35,205 nucleotides of DNA from Comamonadaceae bacterium (GTDB taxonomy: Bacteria > Pseudomonadota > Gammaproteobacteria > Burkholderiales > Burkholderiaceae_C). Location: contig JAIXOX010000005.1 in NCBI GenBank assembly GCA_027486555.1, positions 1-35,205 of the forward strand, in the 5' to 3' direction. The notes below the pieces were generated by a model. It was not told the origin of the DNA and searched no databases. It saw only the letters and a list, made by a program, of their open reading frames with translations. Numbering within the stretch: position 1 is the first letter of the stretch; each line of letters opens with the position of its first letter. The translations under genes were made by a program, and so were the position numbers. Positions 1 to 8,450 of the stretch are shown piece after piece.

Positions 1-816
1 GTGCTGGCCAACCCAGGTCACGGCCTGGACAAGATGCAAGCCTCTGCCGCCATGTACTTGGGCATGCAACTGCTCATGCCCGGCGAGTGGGCCCCCAGCC
101 ACCGCCACACGCCCAACGCTGTGCGCATGGTGGTGGAAGGCGAAGGCGCATGGACCACCGTGGACGGCGAAAAATGCCCCATGAGCCGGGGCGACTTGAT
201 CCTCACGCCCACAGGACTGTGGCACGAGCACGGCCACGACGGCACCGAGCCGGTCATTTGGCTGGACGTGCTGGACCTGCCCCTGGTCTATTACATGGAG
301 GCCAGCTACCACATCAACGGCGACCGCCAGACCGTGGTGCCCGGTCAGGGCGACAAGCAATATGCCCGAGGCGGCGTGGTGCCCTCGCATGTGTTTGACC
401 GCAGCAAAAAGGCCTACCCCATGCTGCATTACGCCTGGAAAGACGCCAAGGCCGCGCTCGAATCGCTGGCCTTAGACGATGCCGGTTTGGAGCAAGTGCA
501 AGTCACGTACACCAACCCCGAAACCGGTGGTGACGCCGAAAACATTTTGGGCTTTTACGCGCTCATGCTGCGCCCCGGCCAGAGCCTGCGCCTGCCTGCA
601 CGCTCACCCGCGCAGGTGTTCCACGTCATCGAAGGCGCTGTGCAGGCGCAGATCGTGGCCAGCACCTTCACGCTGGCCGAAGCCGACACCTGCTGTGCAC
701 CGGGTTATGAAGCCGTCACGCTGACCAACCTGAAAGCCGACCAGCCCGCCTTCGTGTTCATCGCCGACGAATCGCCACTTCACCGCAAGTTGGGCGTCTA
801 CGAGAACCGCGGCTGA
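1..816 (+). CDS. gentisate 1,2-dioxygenase, 5' end missing
   Basis: This ring-cleavage enzyme opens gentisate (2,5-dihydroxybenzoate) to maleylpyruvate using a cytosolic Fe(II) centre. The visible 271 residues contain two cupin halves. The first holds the metal site: His34 and His36 in the HRHTPNAVR stretch and His75 in GLWHEHGHDG. The second half (about residues 170-255) is the degenerate cupin typical of the family. Gentisate dioxygenases are usually about 340-370 residues, so roughly 80-100 N-terminal residues lie before the window and the GTG at position 1 is probably an internal codon. The gene is followed, across a palindromic repeat, by fumarylpyruvate hydrolase, which is the expected pathway partner. 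1-Hydroxy-2-naphthoate or salicylate dioxygenases are close relatives and cannot be fully excluded, but the neighbour favours gentisate. Confidence 0.85.
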   Translation: MLANPGHGLDKMQASAAMYLGMQLLMPGEWAPSHRHTPNAVRMVVEGEGAWTTVDGEKCPMSRGDLILTPTGLWHEHGHDGTEPVIWLDVLDLPLVYYMEASYHINGDRQTVVPGQGDKQYARGGVVPSHVFDRSKKAYPMLHYAWKDAKAALESLALDDAGLEQVQVTYTNPETGGDAENILGFYALMLRPGQSLRLPARSPAQVFHVIEGAVQAQIVASTFTLAEADTCCAPGYEAVTLTNLKADQPAFVFIADESPLHRKLGVYENRG

Positions 817-826
817 TTTTTTCTTT

Positions 827-893
827 GTAGGAGCGACGCCCTCGTCGCGATCAGCCTTCACCAAAACCATCGCGACGGGGGCGTCGCTCCTAC
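827..893. repeat. GTAGGAGC-type palindromic repeat, copy 1
   Basis: This is a long inverted repeat with arms 827-851 and 869-893 (25 bases each, one mismatch). The outer ends read GTAGGAGCGACG and CGTCGCTCCTAC. It fills the spacer between the gentisate dioxygenase and fumarylpyruvate hydrolase genes and would form a strong hairpin in the transcript. Related copies with the same ends but different stems lie at 21771-21844 and 23161-23233. It resembles REP-type repeats with GTAGGAGC ends. Confidence 0.85.
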
Positions 894-913
894 AACAACA
901 TCCTGAGCCATCC

Positions 914-1615
914 ATGACCCAATACCTCTTCACCCCACCCGCCGTTCAATCCCTGCCCATTCGCGGCAAAACCGAGCGTTTCCCCATCAACCGCATCTTC
1001 TGCGTGGGCCGCAACTACCATGCGCACGCTGTCGAGATGGGCCGTCCTGTCGACAAGAGCGTTGAGCAGGCGTTCTACTTCACCAAGTCGCCCCAGACCC
1101 TGGTGGAAAGTGGCGCGACTGTGGCTTACCCTCCCCGCACCAGCAACTACCACTTCGAGATGGAGCTGGTGCTGGCCATTGGCAAAGAGGGTTTCCGCGT
1201 GAGCGAGGCCAACGCGCATGAACTGGTTTACGGCTACGCAGCAGGCCTGGACATGACCCGCCGCGACCTGCAACTGGTGGCACGCGACAAGGGCCGCCCC
1301 TGGGACACGGGCAAAGACATCGAAGAAGGCTCGGTCTGCTCCGAGATCGTGCCCATGCCCGGCGTGGTGATCGAGAACGGCGCCATTGCCCTGGAAGTCA
1401 ACGGCGCGACCAAACAGTCGTCCGACGTGGACAAGCTGATCTGGAACATCCGCGAAATCATCGCGGACTTGTCGACCTACTACCACCTGCAACCCGGCGA
1501 CCTGATCTACACCGGCACGCCCGAAGGCGTGGGCGCCGTGGTGACGGGCGACCAGATCACCGGTCGTGTGGAAGGCGTAGCGGTCATCGCGCTGACCATC
1601 GGCGCTGCGGAATAA
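914..1615 (+). CDS. fumarylpyruvate hydrolase (FAH family)
   Basis: This cytosolic hydrolase of the fumarylacetoacetase family should split fumarylpyruvate (or maleylpyruvate directly) into fumarate and pyruvate, the last step of the gentisate route. The 233 residues match the usual length of the single-domain subfamily. The start of the FAH fold shows as FCVGRNYHAHAVEMG. The expected metal ligands are Glu82 and Glu84 in FEMEL and Asp113 in GLDMTRRDLQ, and the C-terminal YTGTPEGVGAV stretch is typical. The gene follows gentisate dioxygenase directly, which supports this substrate over fumarylacetoacetate or 2-hydroxyhepta-dienedioate. No maleylpyruvate isomerase gene is visible here, so it may lie upstream of the window. 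No good ribosome-binding site is seen before the ATG; the start follows the conserved N-terminus. Confidence 0.88.
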   Translation: MTQYLFTPPAVQSLPIRGKTERFPINRIFCVGRNYHAHAVEMGRPVDKSVEQAFYFTKSPQTLVESGATVAYPPRTSNYHFEMELVLAIGKEGFRVSEANAHELVYGYAAGLDMTRRDLQLVARDKGRPWDTGKDIEEGSVCSEIVPMPGVVIENGAIALEVNGATKQSSDVDKLIWNIREIIADLSTYYHLQPGDLIYTGTPEGVGAVVTGDQITGRVEGVAVIALTIGAAE

Positions 1616-1622
1616 GCAGGCC

Positions 1623-2843
1623 ATGAACAGCCCCTTCTTTGTCACACGCGATGAGCGCGTCGCACTGGCGCGACAGCGTTATTTCGAAGAAGGTATTTTG
1701 CCAACGGGCGTGGTCAGCGAGGCTGTTTTTCAGTCATGGACCCGTTGTCACCGCTCCAGCCAAAAGCCCCAAGACAAGATCGAATTTCAACCGGTGACGC
1801 TCAGCCGCAGCCAGTTGGCTTTGCAAAAAAACCGCACCCTGCATGGGGCATGGCTCGATGAAATGCCAGCTTTGGGCAGTGCCTTGGGCTCTGCGCATTG
1901 CTCGGCCATCTTGACGGATGCCTCTGGCGTGCTGATTGGCGCAACACCCTCTGCACACCTGACGCAAGGGATCATTCCGGTGGCCCACCGAATTGGCGTC
2001 AATTTGTCGGAAGAACATGTCGGCACCAGCGCGCCCGGCATCGTCGCCCGAACCGGCAAACAAGCGTCTGTGCTGGGGGCCGAGCATTACGCCAATGCAG
2101 TCAACACGATGTATTGCACGGCCGCACCCATCCGCAACATTCAAGGCCAACTGGCGGGCATTCTGGACATTTCAAGCGAAGGTGTGCCCTTCAAATTTGA
2201 CCCCGCCTCCGTGGTCGGTCTGTACGCCGCCTCTATAGAAAACCGTTTGCTGCTGGCGCAGTCGCAGGATTTGCTCATCGTCAAATTTCAATTTCTGCCC
2301 GCCATCATTGAGACCCCGATGGTCGCCATGCTGGGATTCGACCTGGCCGGCCAACTGGTCTGGCTCAATTCCGTGGCCAGCAATTTATTGGGCATGTCGG
2401 TCAACCCCGACGAGCGGGAAGCCTGCGCCACAGAGCACATCTTTGACACCCATTTTGGGCAACTGGCTTCTTTGGTCGGACAGGGTTTTCAATCGCAACG
2501 TCTGCGCAACAGATTGCATGTTTTCGTCACCTGCGAGCTGCGCAAACATGGCTTGCCAGTGGCGCAGACCAGCCCGCCAGCTGCGGTCACACCCGCCACC
2601 ACCCCACCTGCGCCGCAAGCCCCAGCGACGCACACGTTGGGCACACTTTCTGCGCCCGATCTGCATCAAGCTTATTTGCCTGCAAACAGCCTCAGACAAG
2701 CCGATGCCGACTTGATTCGAAAATGTCTGGCCGAGCACAAAGGCAATGTGTCGCAAGTGGCCAAACGGCTGAAAGTATCACGCGGTCTGATTTACAGACG
2801 CCTGCAAGAGCTGGGCATTGATCCCGCCGACTACAAAAAATAA
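1623..2843 (+). CDS. GAF/Fis-type transcriptional regulator lacking the AAA+ domain
   Basis: This 406-residue protein resembles the ends of AcoR-type activators. An N-terminal GAF sensor region (about residues 70-200, including VNLSEEHVGTSAPG and AAPIRNIQGQLAGILDIS) is followed by a PAS-like segment (about 225-270). A Pro/Ala/Thr-rich linker (about 310-335) leads to a C-terminal Fis-type helix-turn-helix (GNVSQVAKRLKVSRGLIYRRLQELGI). AcoR-type proteins are normally over 600 residues and carry a central sigma-54-contacting ATPase with a GAFTGA loop. None is present here, so it cannot work as a sigma-54 activator and may act as a repressor or sigma-70 regulator. It starts 7 bases after the hydrolase stop, so it is probably cotranscribed. 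Its targets may include the GMC and aldehyde dehydrogenase genes downstream; the ligand is unknown. Confidence 0.75.
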   Translation: MNSPFFVTRDERVALARQRYFEEGILPTGVVSEAVFQSWTRCHRSSQKPQDKIEFQPVTLSRSQLALQKNRTLHGAWLDEMPALGSALGSAHCSAILTDASGVLIGATPSAHLTQGIIPVAHRIGVNLSEEHVGTSAPGIVARTGKQASVLGAEHYANAVNTMYCTAAPIRNIQGQLAGILDISSEGVPFKFDPASVVGLYAASIENRLLLAQSQDLLIVKFQFLPAIIETPMVAMLGFDLAGQLVWLNSVASNLLGMSVNPDEREACATEHIFDTHFGQLASLVGQGFQSQRLRNRLHVFVTCELRKHGLPVAQTSPPAAVTPATTPPAPQAPATHTLGTLSAPDLHQAYLPANSLRQADADLIRKCLAEHKGNVSQVAKRLKVSRGLIYRRLQELGIDPADYKK

Positions 2844-2981
2844 TTTCTTCTGCAAAAGAAGAACCGCCGGGCGAGCGTGCCGTCAAGACGGCCGTGTTTT
2901 GTGGCCCCCACAAAGCTGAAGACTGACCCATTCCTGTCCTGACACCAAGAACCACTTTGCTGCGGGCATTGAAGGTGTGAA

Positions 2982-3002
2982 TTTGTTCCAAGACAGAACA
3001 AA
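2982..3002. promoter_or_regulatory. inverted repeat upstream of the GMC gene, possible operator
   Basis: The arms TTTGTTC (2982-2988) and GAACAAA (2996-3002) are perfect and separated by 7 bases. The site lies in the 285-base spacer between the GAF/Fis regulator and the GMC oxidoreductase gene, about 125 bases before the likely start codon. Its size and spacing suit a dimeric Fis-type helix-turn-helix protein, so the neighbouring regulator is a natural candidate. The binding partner is inference. Confidence 0.4.
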
Positions 3003-3128
3003 AAAGGTGGGGGAAATCCCGACATACAAGGTTGTTGACGTGCTGCTTACAGTCGCACCTGCGCTGAGCGAACGATGACCCGACAGCACCAGCGAGTTGA
3101 TCACGAAACCAGAATCACAGGAAGACAA

Positions 3129-4871
3129 ATGAAACACCGTATTGACCCTATGGAAGCACAAAACGACACCCTGATGGAGCGCCTGGAGCGCGCCCTGATT
3201 GCAGGCCGCTTGAACCGGCGCGGCTTCATCCGTGCAGCCACGGCCGCAGGCTTTGGCTCGCTGGGCCTGAGCGCCTTGGCCGACGAACTCGATGCCATGC
3301 GCGCCAATCAAAACGAGCGCAGCACCACACTCAAAGCGGCATACGACTATGTGGTCGTCGGTGCCGGCTCTGCAGCTTGCGCACTGGTCGGCCGTCTGGC
3401 CACGCGCAAAGATGCTTCAATTTTGATGATCGAAGCAGGCGACTGGGACACCGCACCTTCCGTGTTGGACCCGAGCGTGTGGTTCACCAATTTGGGCACC
3501 GAGCGTGACTGGGGTGATGTGGCCATCGCATCGCCGCATACCAACAACCGTGCCATCCCCGAGCACATGGGCCGCGTGGTTGGCGGTGGCAGCAGCATCA
3601 ACGCCACCATCTGGGCTCGCCCCTTCAAAAATGATCTGGAGTTCTGGGCACAGGCCAGTGGCGACAAAGCCTGGGGTTACGAGTCGGGCCTGGAGGTTTA
3701 CCGCCGCATGGAAAACTGGCAAGGCAAACCCGATGCCCGTTACCGCGGCAAAAATGGCCCGGTGTGGTGCCAACCGGCGCACAACCCCCATCCTGTGGCC
3801 AATGGCTTGTTGCAGGCCTGCAAGACGCTGGGCTACCCCGTTTTGGACGATCAAAATGGTCAGCGTGAAGAAGGCGGCATCGGCTTCGCATTGATGAACC
3901 AGATCATCCGTGATGGCCGCCGTCAGAGCATGGCTCGCTCATATTTGTACCCCGTGCTGTCGCGTCCCAACGTGACGGTGGTGGTCAACACGCATGTGGA
4001 CAAACTGGCCCTGTCGGGCACCAAGGTGACTGGCGTGCACATCAGCCGTGGCGGCACTCAGAGCGTGATTGGCGCCAACACCGAAGTCATCATTTGCTCG
4101 GGCGGCATCAACACACCCAAACTGCTCATGCTCAGCGGCATTGGTGACGATGCGCAGTTGCGCCAGCACGGCATCAAAACTGTGGTCAATTCGAAACAAG
4201 TGGGCAAAAATTTCCAGGACCACCTGCTGCACGGCGGTTGCATCTTTGAACCCAAAGAGCACATTCCCCACCGCAACAGCGCAGCCAATGCTGCGGGCTT
4301 CCTCAAGAGCCAATCGTCTTTGGCCTCACCCGACGTCAACATCGTTCAGATCGAGTTGCCCTACGCCTCTGACGTGGTGGCCAAACAATATGCGCCACCC
4401 GGCACCAGCTGGGCTTTGTGCGCCGGTCTGGTGGCTCCCAAGAGCCGGGGTGAGATCAAGTTGCGCTCGGCCGACCCCAAGGATCGCCCCATCGTGGATG
4501 CGCGTTTCCTGAGCCACCCGGATGACGTGAAAGCTTTGGCTTTTGGCATCGAAGTCAGCCGCGACATCGGCAACTCCGCCGCCATGAAAGACTTCGTCAA
4601 ACGCGAAGTGGCCCCCGGCAAAAAACTCCAAGGCAAAGAAATGGAAGATTTCGTGCGCAATGGTGCCACGACCTATTTCCATCAATCCGGCACTTGCCGC
4701 ATGGGCAAAGACAAAGAAGCTGTTGTGGACGCTCAACTGCGTGTGAATGGCGTTCAAGGTCTTCGCATTGCCGACAGTTCCATCATGCCGCGCATCGCAT
4801 CGGTCGCCACCATGGCCACTTGCGCTTTGATCGGTGAGCGCATGGCCGACATCCTCGCGCCTCGCAGCTGA
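3129..4871 (+). CDS. GMC-family FAD oxidoreductase with Tat signal
   Basis: This is a flavoprotein of the glucose-methanol-choline family that would oxidise a primary alcohol or similar substrate. From ATG 3129 it has 580 residues. The ATG is preceded by CAGGAAG; a longer in-frame start at 3075 is less likely. An N-terminal twin-arginine signal (NRRGFIRA, Arg30-Arg31, then a hydrophobic stretch ending near residue 51) suggests export. The FAD-binding loop is VVVGAGSAA (the third glycine of GxGxxG is Ala83), with Glu102 in IEAG and the signature VVGGGSSINATIWARP. The catalytic His is His518 in HQSGTCRMG. The second catalytic position, usually His or Asn eight residues before the conserved Glu near the C-terminus, is Met562. 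An aldehyde dehydrogenase follows, so an alcohol-to-acid relay is plausible. The substrate is not predictable. Confidence 0.85.
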   Translation: MKHRIDPMEAQNDTLMERLERALIAGRLNRRGFIRAATAAGFGSLGLSALADELDAMRANQNERSTTLKAAYDYVVVGAGSAACALVGRLATRKDASILMIEAGDWDTAPSVLDPSVWFTNLGTERDWGDVAIASPHTNNRAIPEHMGRVVGGGSSINATIWARPFKNDLEFWAQASGDKAWGYESGLEVYRRMENWQGKPDARYRGKNGPVWCQPAHNPHPVANGLLQACKTLGYPVLDDQNGQREEGGIGFALMNQIIRDGRRQSMARSYLYPVLSRPNVTVVVNTHVDKLALSGTKVTGVHISRGGTQSVIGANTEVIICSGGINTPKLLMLSGIGDDAQLRQHGIKTVVNSKQVGKNFQDHLLHGGCIFEPKEHIPHRNSAANAAGFLKSQSSLASPDVNIVQIELPYASDVVAKQYAPPGTSWALCAGLVAPKSRGEIKLRSADPKDRPIVDARFLSHPDDVKALAFGIEVSRDIGNSAAMKDFVKREVAPGKKLQGKEMEDFVRNGATTYFHQSGTCRMGKDKEAVVDAQLRVNGVQGLRIADSSIMPRIASVATMATCALIGERMADILAPRS

Positions 4872-4941
4872 TATCGCACCCACCATGTTCAATTATTTAA
4901 AAAATCTTTTTTCAACCCAAGAACCTCAAGCAGACAACTTC

Positions 4942-6393
4942 ATGAAATCCCAACTCCTCATCGACAACCAGTGGGTCAACGCTGAAAACGACGCGAAATT
5001 CGAGCGTCGCCACCCCGTCAACAACGCCTTGGTCACAGAAGCTTCTTCGGCCAGCGTTGCAGACGCCAAAAAGTCAGCTGAATCCGCACATGCTGCGTTC
5101 AAATCTTGGCGCAACTCCCCACCCAGCGAGCGCCGTCGCCTGCTGCTCAAAGCGGCCGATATCCTGGAATCCAAAACGCCTCAGTTCATCGAGGTGATGG
5201 CTTCTGAAGTGGGTGCATCGCCGCTGTGGGCAGGTTTCAACGTGCACTTGGCCGCCAACGTGTTCCGCGAAGCCGCATCGCTGGCCACGCAAATTCAGGG
5301 TGAAACCATTCCAACCGACAAACCCGGCGCGCTGTCCATGACGCTGCGTCAACCTGTGGGTGTCATCCTGAGCATCGTGCCTTGGAACGGCACCGTGGTG
5401 CTGGCTGCTCGCGCCATTGCTTACCCCTTGGTGTGCGGTAACACCGTGGTCTTCCGCGGATCCGAAGCCAGCCCCAAAACACACGCCCTGGTCGCCGAGG
5501 CCTTGGTGGAGGCAGGTTTTCCTGCCGGTGCTTTGAACTACCTGAGCAACTCGCCACAAAGCGCCCCCGAAGTGGTCGATGCCCTGATTGCCCACAAAGC
5601 CATCCGCCGCATCAACTTCACAGGCTCCACACGCGTGGGCCGCATCGTGGCGGAAAAAGCCGCCAAGCAGCTCAAGCGTTGCCTGCTGGAATTGGGCGGT
5701 AAATCACCTTTGGTGTTGTTGGACGACGCCAATGTGGATGAGGCCGTCAAAGCTGCAGTCTTTGGCTCTTTCCTGTACCAGGGTCAAATTTGCATGTCCA
5801 CCGAGCGCTTGATCGTGGACGAAAAAGTGGCCGATGAATTCGTTGCCAAATTTGCGGCACGCGCCAAAGAACTGCAAGGCGGTGATCCCGCCGTTAACCC
5901 CCAATGCATCATTGGCCCCATGATCAATGCCTCGTCGGGCACACGCATCAACGAAATGCTGCAAGACGCCTTGAACAAAGGCGCCAAACTGGTGTGTGGT
6001 GGTGTGGCCGATGGTGCCGTGATGCCAGCAACCATCCTGGACCATGTCACGTCGGACATGCAAATCTATGACCAGGAAACCTTTGGCCCCATCACGGTGG
6101 TGATTCGTGTCAAGACGACCCAGCAAGCCATCGATGTGGCCAACGACAGTGACTACGGCCTGTCTTCGGGTGTGTTCGGGCGTGACGTTAACCGCGCATT
6201 GGCGGTGGCCATGGAAATGGACTATGGCTCTGTCCACGTCAACGGCGCCACCGTGCAGAACGAGGCTCAAGCACCTTACGGCGGCACCAAAAACAGCGGC
6301 TATGGTCGCTTTGATGGCCGCGCAGTGGTGGATGAGTTCACAGAGCTCAAATGGGTCACCATCGAGCCTCATCAACAGCAATACCCGTTCTGA
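4942..6393 (+). CDS. NAD(P)-dependent aldehyde dehydrogenase (salicylaldehyde/vanillin dehydrogenase-like)
   Basis: This enzyme oxidises an aldehyde to its carboxylic acid with NAD(P)+. From ATG 4942 it has 483 residues, the usual ALDH length. An upstream in-frame ATG at 4885 would add 19 residues encoded by AT-rich DNA, and neither start has a clear ribosome-binding site. The catalytic residues are Glu250 in LELGGKSPL and Cys284 in GQICMS, and the cofactor region reads SIVPWNG and FTGSTRVG. The YQGQICMSTERLIVD stretch resembles aromatic aldehyde dehydrogenases such as salicylaldehyde or vanillin dehydrogenase, but this is recognition by eye. It lies just after the GMC gene and probably shares its transcript, so it would take the aldehyde made by that enzyme. 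The acid could feed the gentisate genes upstream. Confidence 0.85.
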   Translation: MKSQLLIDNQWVNAENDAKFERRHPVNNALVTEASSASVADAKKSAESAHAAFKSWRNSPPSERRRLLLKAADILESKTPQFIEVMASEVGASPLWAGFNVHLAANVFREAASLATQIQGETIPTDKPGALSMTLRQPVGVILSIVPWNGTVVLAARAIAYPLVCGNTVVFRGSEASPKTHALVAEALVEAGFPAGALNYLSNSPQSAPEVVDALIAHKAIRRINFTGSTRVGRIVAEKAAKQLKRCLLELGGKSPLVLLDDANVDEAVKAAVFGSFLYQGQICMSTERLIVDEKVADEFVAKFAARAKELQGGDPAVNPQCIIGPMINASSGTRINEMLQDALNKGAKLVCGGVADGAVMPATILDHVTSDMQIYDQETFGPITVVIRVKTTQQAIDVANDSDYGLSSGVFGRDVNRALAVAMEMDYGSVHVNGATVQNEAQAPYGGTKNSGYGRFDGRAVVDEFTELKWVTIEPHQQQYPF

Positions 6394-6410
6394 TCAGACA
6401 TCAGACATTG

Positions 6411-6443
6411 GCTTAAACGACTTCCATGGGCGGTCGTTTAAGC
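6411..6443. other. perfect 11-base inverted repeat after the aldehyde dehydrogenase gene
   Basis: GCTTAAACGAC (6411-6421) and GTCGTTTAAGC (6433-6443) are perfect complements around an 11-base loop. No T-run follows, so it is not a classical intrinsic terminator, although a canonical one lies about 60 bases further on. It could stabilise the mRNA 3' end or bind a protein. Confidence 0.6.
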
Positions 6444-6495
6444 TGAGCACTGCATTGTGCAGTTGACGACCACTTCAATAAAATAAGTGCGGAAA

Positions 6496-6534
6496 TCAAA
6501 AAAGCGGCTACATCATGGATGTGCCGCTTTTTTT
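6496..6534. terminator. intrinsic terminator of the gentisate/alcohol oxidation block
   Basis: The stem pairs AAAGCGGC (6501-6508) with GCCGCTTT (6523-6530). It is continued by ACATC/GATGT inside, with one bulged T and a 3-base loop. An A-run precedes it and a T-run follows it, so it can work in both directions. It separates the + strand block from the convergent SDR gene. The remaining bases of the 333-base gap (6394-6726) show no convincing gene. Confidence 0.85.
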
Positions 6535-6726
6535 CGGGTTTTTTTTGGATACTCACCTACCAAGGCAAGCCCAAATGAAGCCTTGGCTACAAAAAGTTCA
6601 TCGTTTAAGTCAACTCCACGATGCAAAGTCTTCACCCAAACCTATTCAATAGAACGATTCAATGCGTCTGAGTTCGAATTTCGCTTAAAACCAAAATGAT
6701 TTTGGAATGCCAATCCGTTTTCAAGT

Positions 6727-7497
6727 TCAGTGAATGTGTGATCCACCGTTGACATCCAGCGTAGCGCCCGTCACGAAGCCTGCGAGATCAGAGGCGAGAT
6801 ACAAACAAGCACCCGCCATTTCCCGTGTCGATCCAATGCGTTTAAGCGGGATAGCTTCAACAATGCCTTGGAGACGCTCTTGCGAGATGCCATCCAGCAT
6901 GGGGGTGTCAATCATTGCAGGGCAAATCGCGTTGGCACGAATGCCAAGTGCGCCAAATTCGCGGGCGATGCTTCTGGTCAGACTCAGCATGCCGCCCTTG
7001 GAGGCCGCATAGTGGGAACCGCCCACAAGGCCACCACCACGTTGGGCAGCCAGTGATGCGACGTTCACGATATTGCCCGAACGCTGAGATTTAAAAACTT
7101 CCAAAACACTTTGGCAAAGGAAGAATGCACCTTTGAGGTTGATGTCGAACATGAGATCAAGCTCTTTCTCATCGATCTCAAGAATCGGGCTAGATCGTAC
7201 GATGCCCGCCGAATTGACCATGCAATCAATCCTGCCATGGCGTCGAACGACCTCAGCAATCAATGCATCACAGGCTTCTTTTTGACTGATATCGCATTGA
7301 ATGCCATATATAGAAATTGACCTCTGCAGTTTATTTTCAATGGACGTCTTGATCGAGCCCAATACGTCCGCATTCATGCTGACGTCCGTGACGACGACTT
7401 TGGCGCCGTGTTCAACAAACAATTCTGCAGTCGCATAGCCAATGCTGCGCAGTGATGCGGCGCCTGCAATGATGCAAACCTTATCCATCAGTAACAT
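6727..7497 (-). CDS. SDR-family NAD(P)-dependent dehydrogenase
   Basis: This 256-residue protein is a classical short-chain dehydrogenase that would interconvert a hydroxyl and a keto group. The cofactor loop is variant (AGAASLRSIG, residues 11-20, instead of TGxxxGIG). The rest is standard: NSAG at 95-98, catalytic Asn120, Ser148, Tyr163 and Lys167 in YAASK, and ICPAMIDTPM after it. Asp38 after the second strand suggests NAD rather than NADP. The start at 7497 has AAGGA ten bases upstream. It is the last gene of the minus-strand run VOC, dctP, dctQM, epimerase-like gene, SDR, with only 30 bases to the gene before it. It probably acts on the transported substrate or its CoA derivative. Confidence 0.85.
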   Translation of the reverse strand: MLLMDKVCIIAGAASLRSIGYATAELFVEHGAKVVVTDVSMNADVLGSIKTSIENKLQRSISIYGIQCDISQKEACDALIAEVVRRHGRIDCMVNSAGIVRSSPILEIDEKELDLMFDINLKGAFFLCQSVLEVFKSQRSGNIVNVASLAAQRGGGLVGGSHYAASKGGMLSLTRSIAREFGALGIRANAICPAMIDTPMLDGISQERLQGIVEAIPLKRIGSTREMAGACLYLASDLAGFVTGATLDVNGGSHIH

Positions 7498-7527
7498 AGT
7501 TCAACAGTCCTTCTAAAAATCATTCAT

Positions 7528-8430
7528 TCATTGAGGTTGGTAGCCTGCCAAAATCCAGTTTTGGACAGATACGTGTACGGGGCGCCAGTTCAACTCTTTT
7601 TTGGCCCGAACCGACCGGACTCGGCTGTTGCTTCCAAAAGTGAAGAGTGCCCTTGCAGCACCCCAGCGCTTGACGGCTTCTTCTGCATGGAGGTGCTCAA
7701 TATGGGGAATTGAGAATCGCCTTGATATGGCCTCTGCAACATCACTGAATGATGCCTCACCATTCTCAGCAAAATAAAAAGAACCCGCCGGTGCTTGCTC
7801 TGACACAGCGAGGTACAAGTTAACCAAGTCGTCGATGTGAATGTTCGACCAGGTATTCAAGCCTTTGCCCACAATCTGAACGGAGCCGACTTCATGGGCA
7901 TTCTTGACCAGGAATGGCACCTGAATGCTTTGCTTGTTGACGCCTGTTCCATGGCCATAAATCAAACTGGGAATGATCACGGCAGAGTGAACGTTTTGCT
8001 TGGCGGCATCCATCACCCTCAAATCAATGTCTCGTCGCGCTTGCTTGCGCGGGTCTATTGCGAGCGAGGTTTCTTCAGAAAAAATGACCTCAGAACAAAA
8101 ATCACCTCGAGCGTCATCACCCACAATGCTCGTGCCACTGGTATGAATCAATCTTTTGCCTGATTGACTCAACCCAGAAATCAGCGCTTCCACCGCACCG
8201 CGATGGTCGGCATTGGCGGTGTTGATGACCATGTCAGCCACAGAAGCTTCTTGCTTCAACAAGCGTGAATCATCCAGCTCGCCCATCACAGGGGTGATGC
8301 CATATGACTTCAACTGCTCAGCACCTGTAGCACTGCGCGTCAGCCCTCTGACTTGATGTCCTCTTTTGATCAAAGCGGCTGCCACCGAGCCTCCGATGTA
8401 TCCACCTGCACCTGTCAAGAAAACATTCAT
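7528..8430 (-). CDS. NAD-dependent epimerase/dehydratase-like protein, atypical
   Basis: This 300-residue extended-SDR protein has an N-terminal Rossmann motif TGAGGYIGG (residues 6-14) and the usual SGTS strand. At the place of the catalytic YxxxK the sequence reads IDPRK, so the Tyr appears to be missing. It may therefore be an atypical SDR that binds NAD(P) without standard epimerase chemistry, or use another residue. The SLIYGHG and NIHIDDLVNLYL motifs are conserved family features. The gene lies 20 bases downstream of dctQM and 30 bases upstream of the SDR gene, so all are probably one transcript. The substrate is unknown; sugar epimerisation is not supported by the context. Confidence 0.75.
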   Translation of the reverse strand: MNVFLTGAGGYIGGSVAAALIKRGHQVRGLTRSATGAEQLKSYGITPVMGELDDSRLLKQEASVADMVINTANADHRGAVEALISGLSQSGKRLIHTSGTSIVGDDARGDFCSEVIFSEETSLAIDPRKQARRDIDLRVMDAAKQNVHSAVIIPSLIYGHGTGVNKQSIQVPFLVKNAHEVGSVQIVGKGLNTWSNIHIDDLVNLYLAVSEQAPAGSFYFAENGEASFSDVAEAISRRFSIPHIEHLHAEEAVKRWGAARALFTFGSNSRVRSVRAKKELNWRPVHVSVQNWILAGYQPQ

Positions 8431-8450
8431 TTTTGGCTCTTAAAAAAGCA

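Noticed and set aside
2902..2917. GG-10-GC spacing like a sigma-54 promoter before the GMC gene
   Set aside because: Only TGGC and GCT of the consensus match, and the adjacent regulator lacks the ATPase needed for sigma-54 activation.
6487..6699. 70-codon open frame after the terminator
   Set aside because: It starts inside the terminator stem region, has no recognisable domain and no ribosome-binding site.
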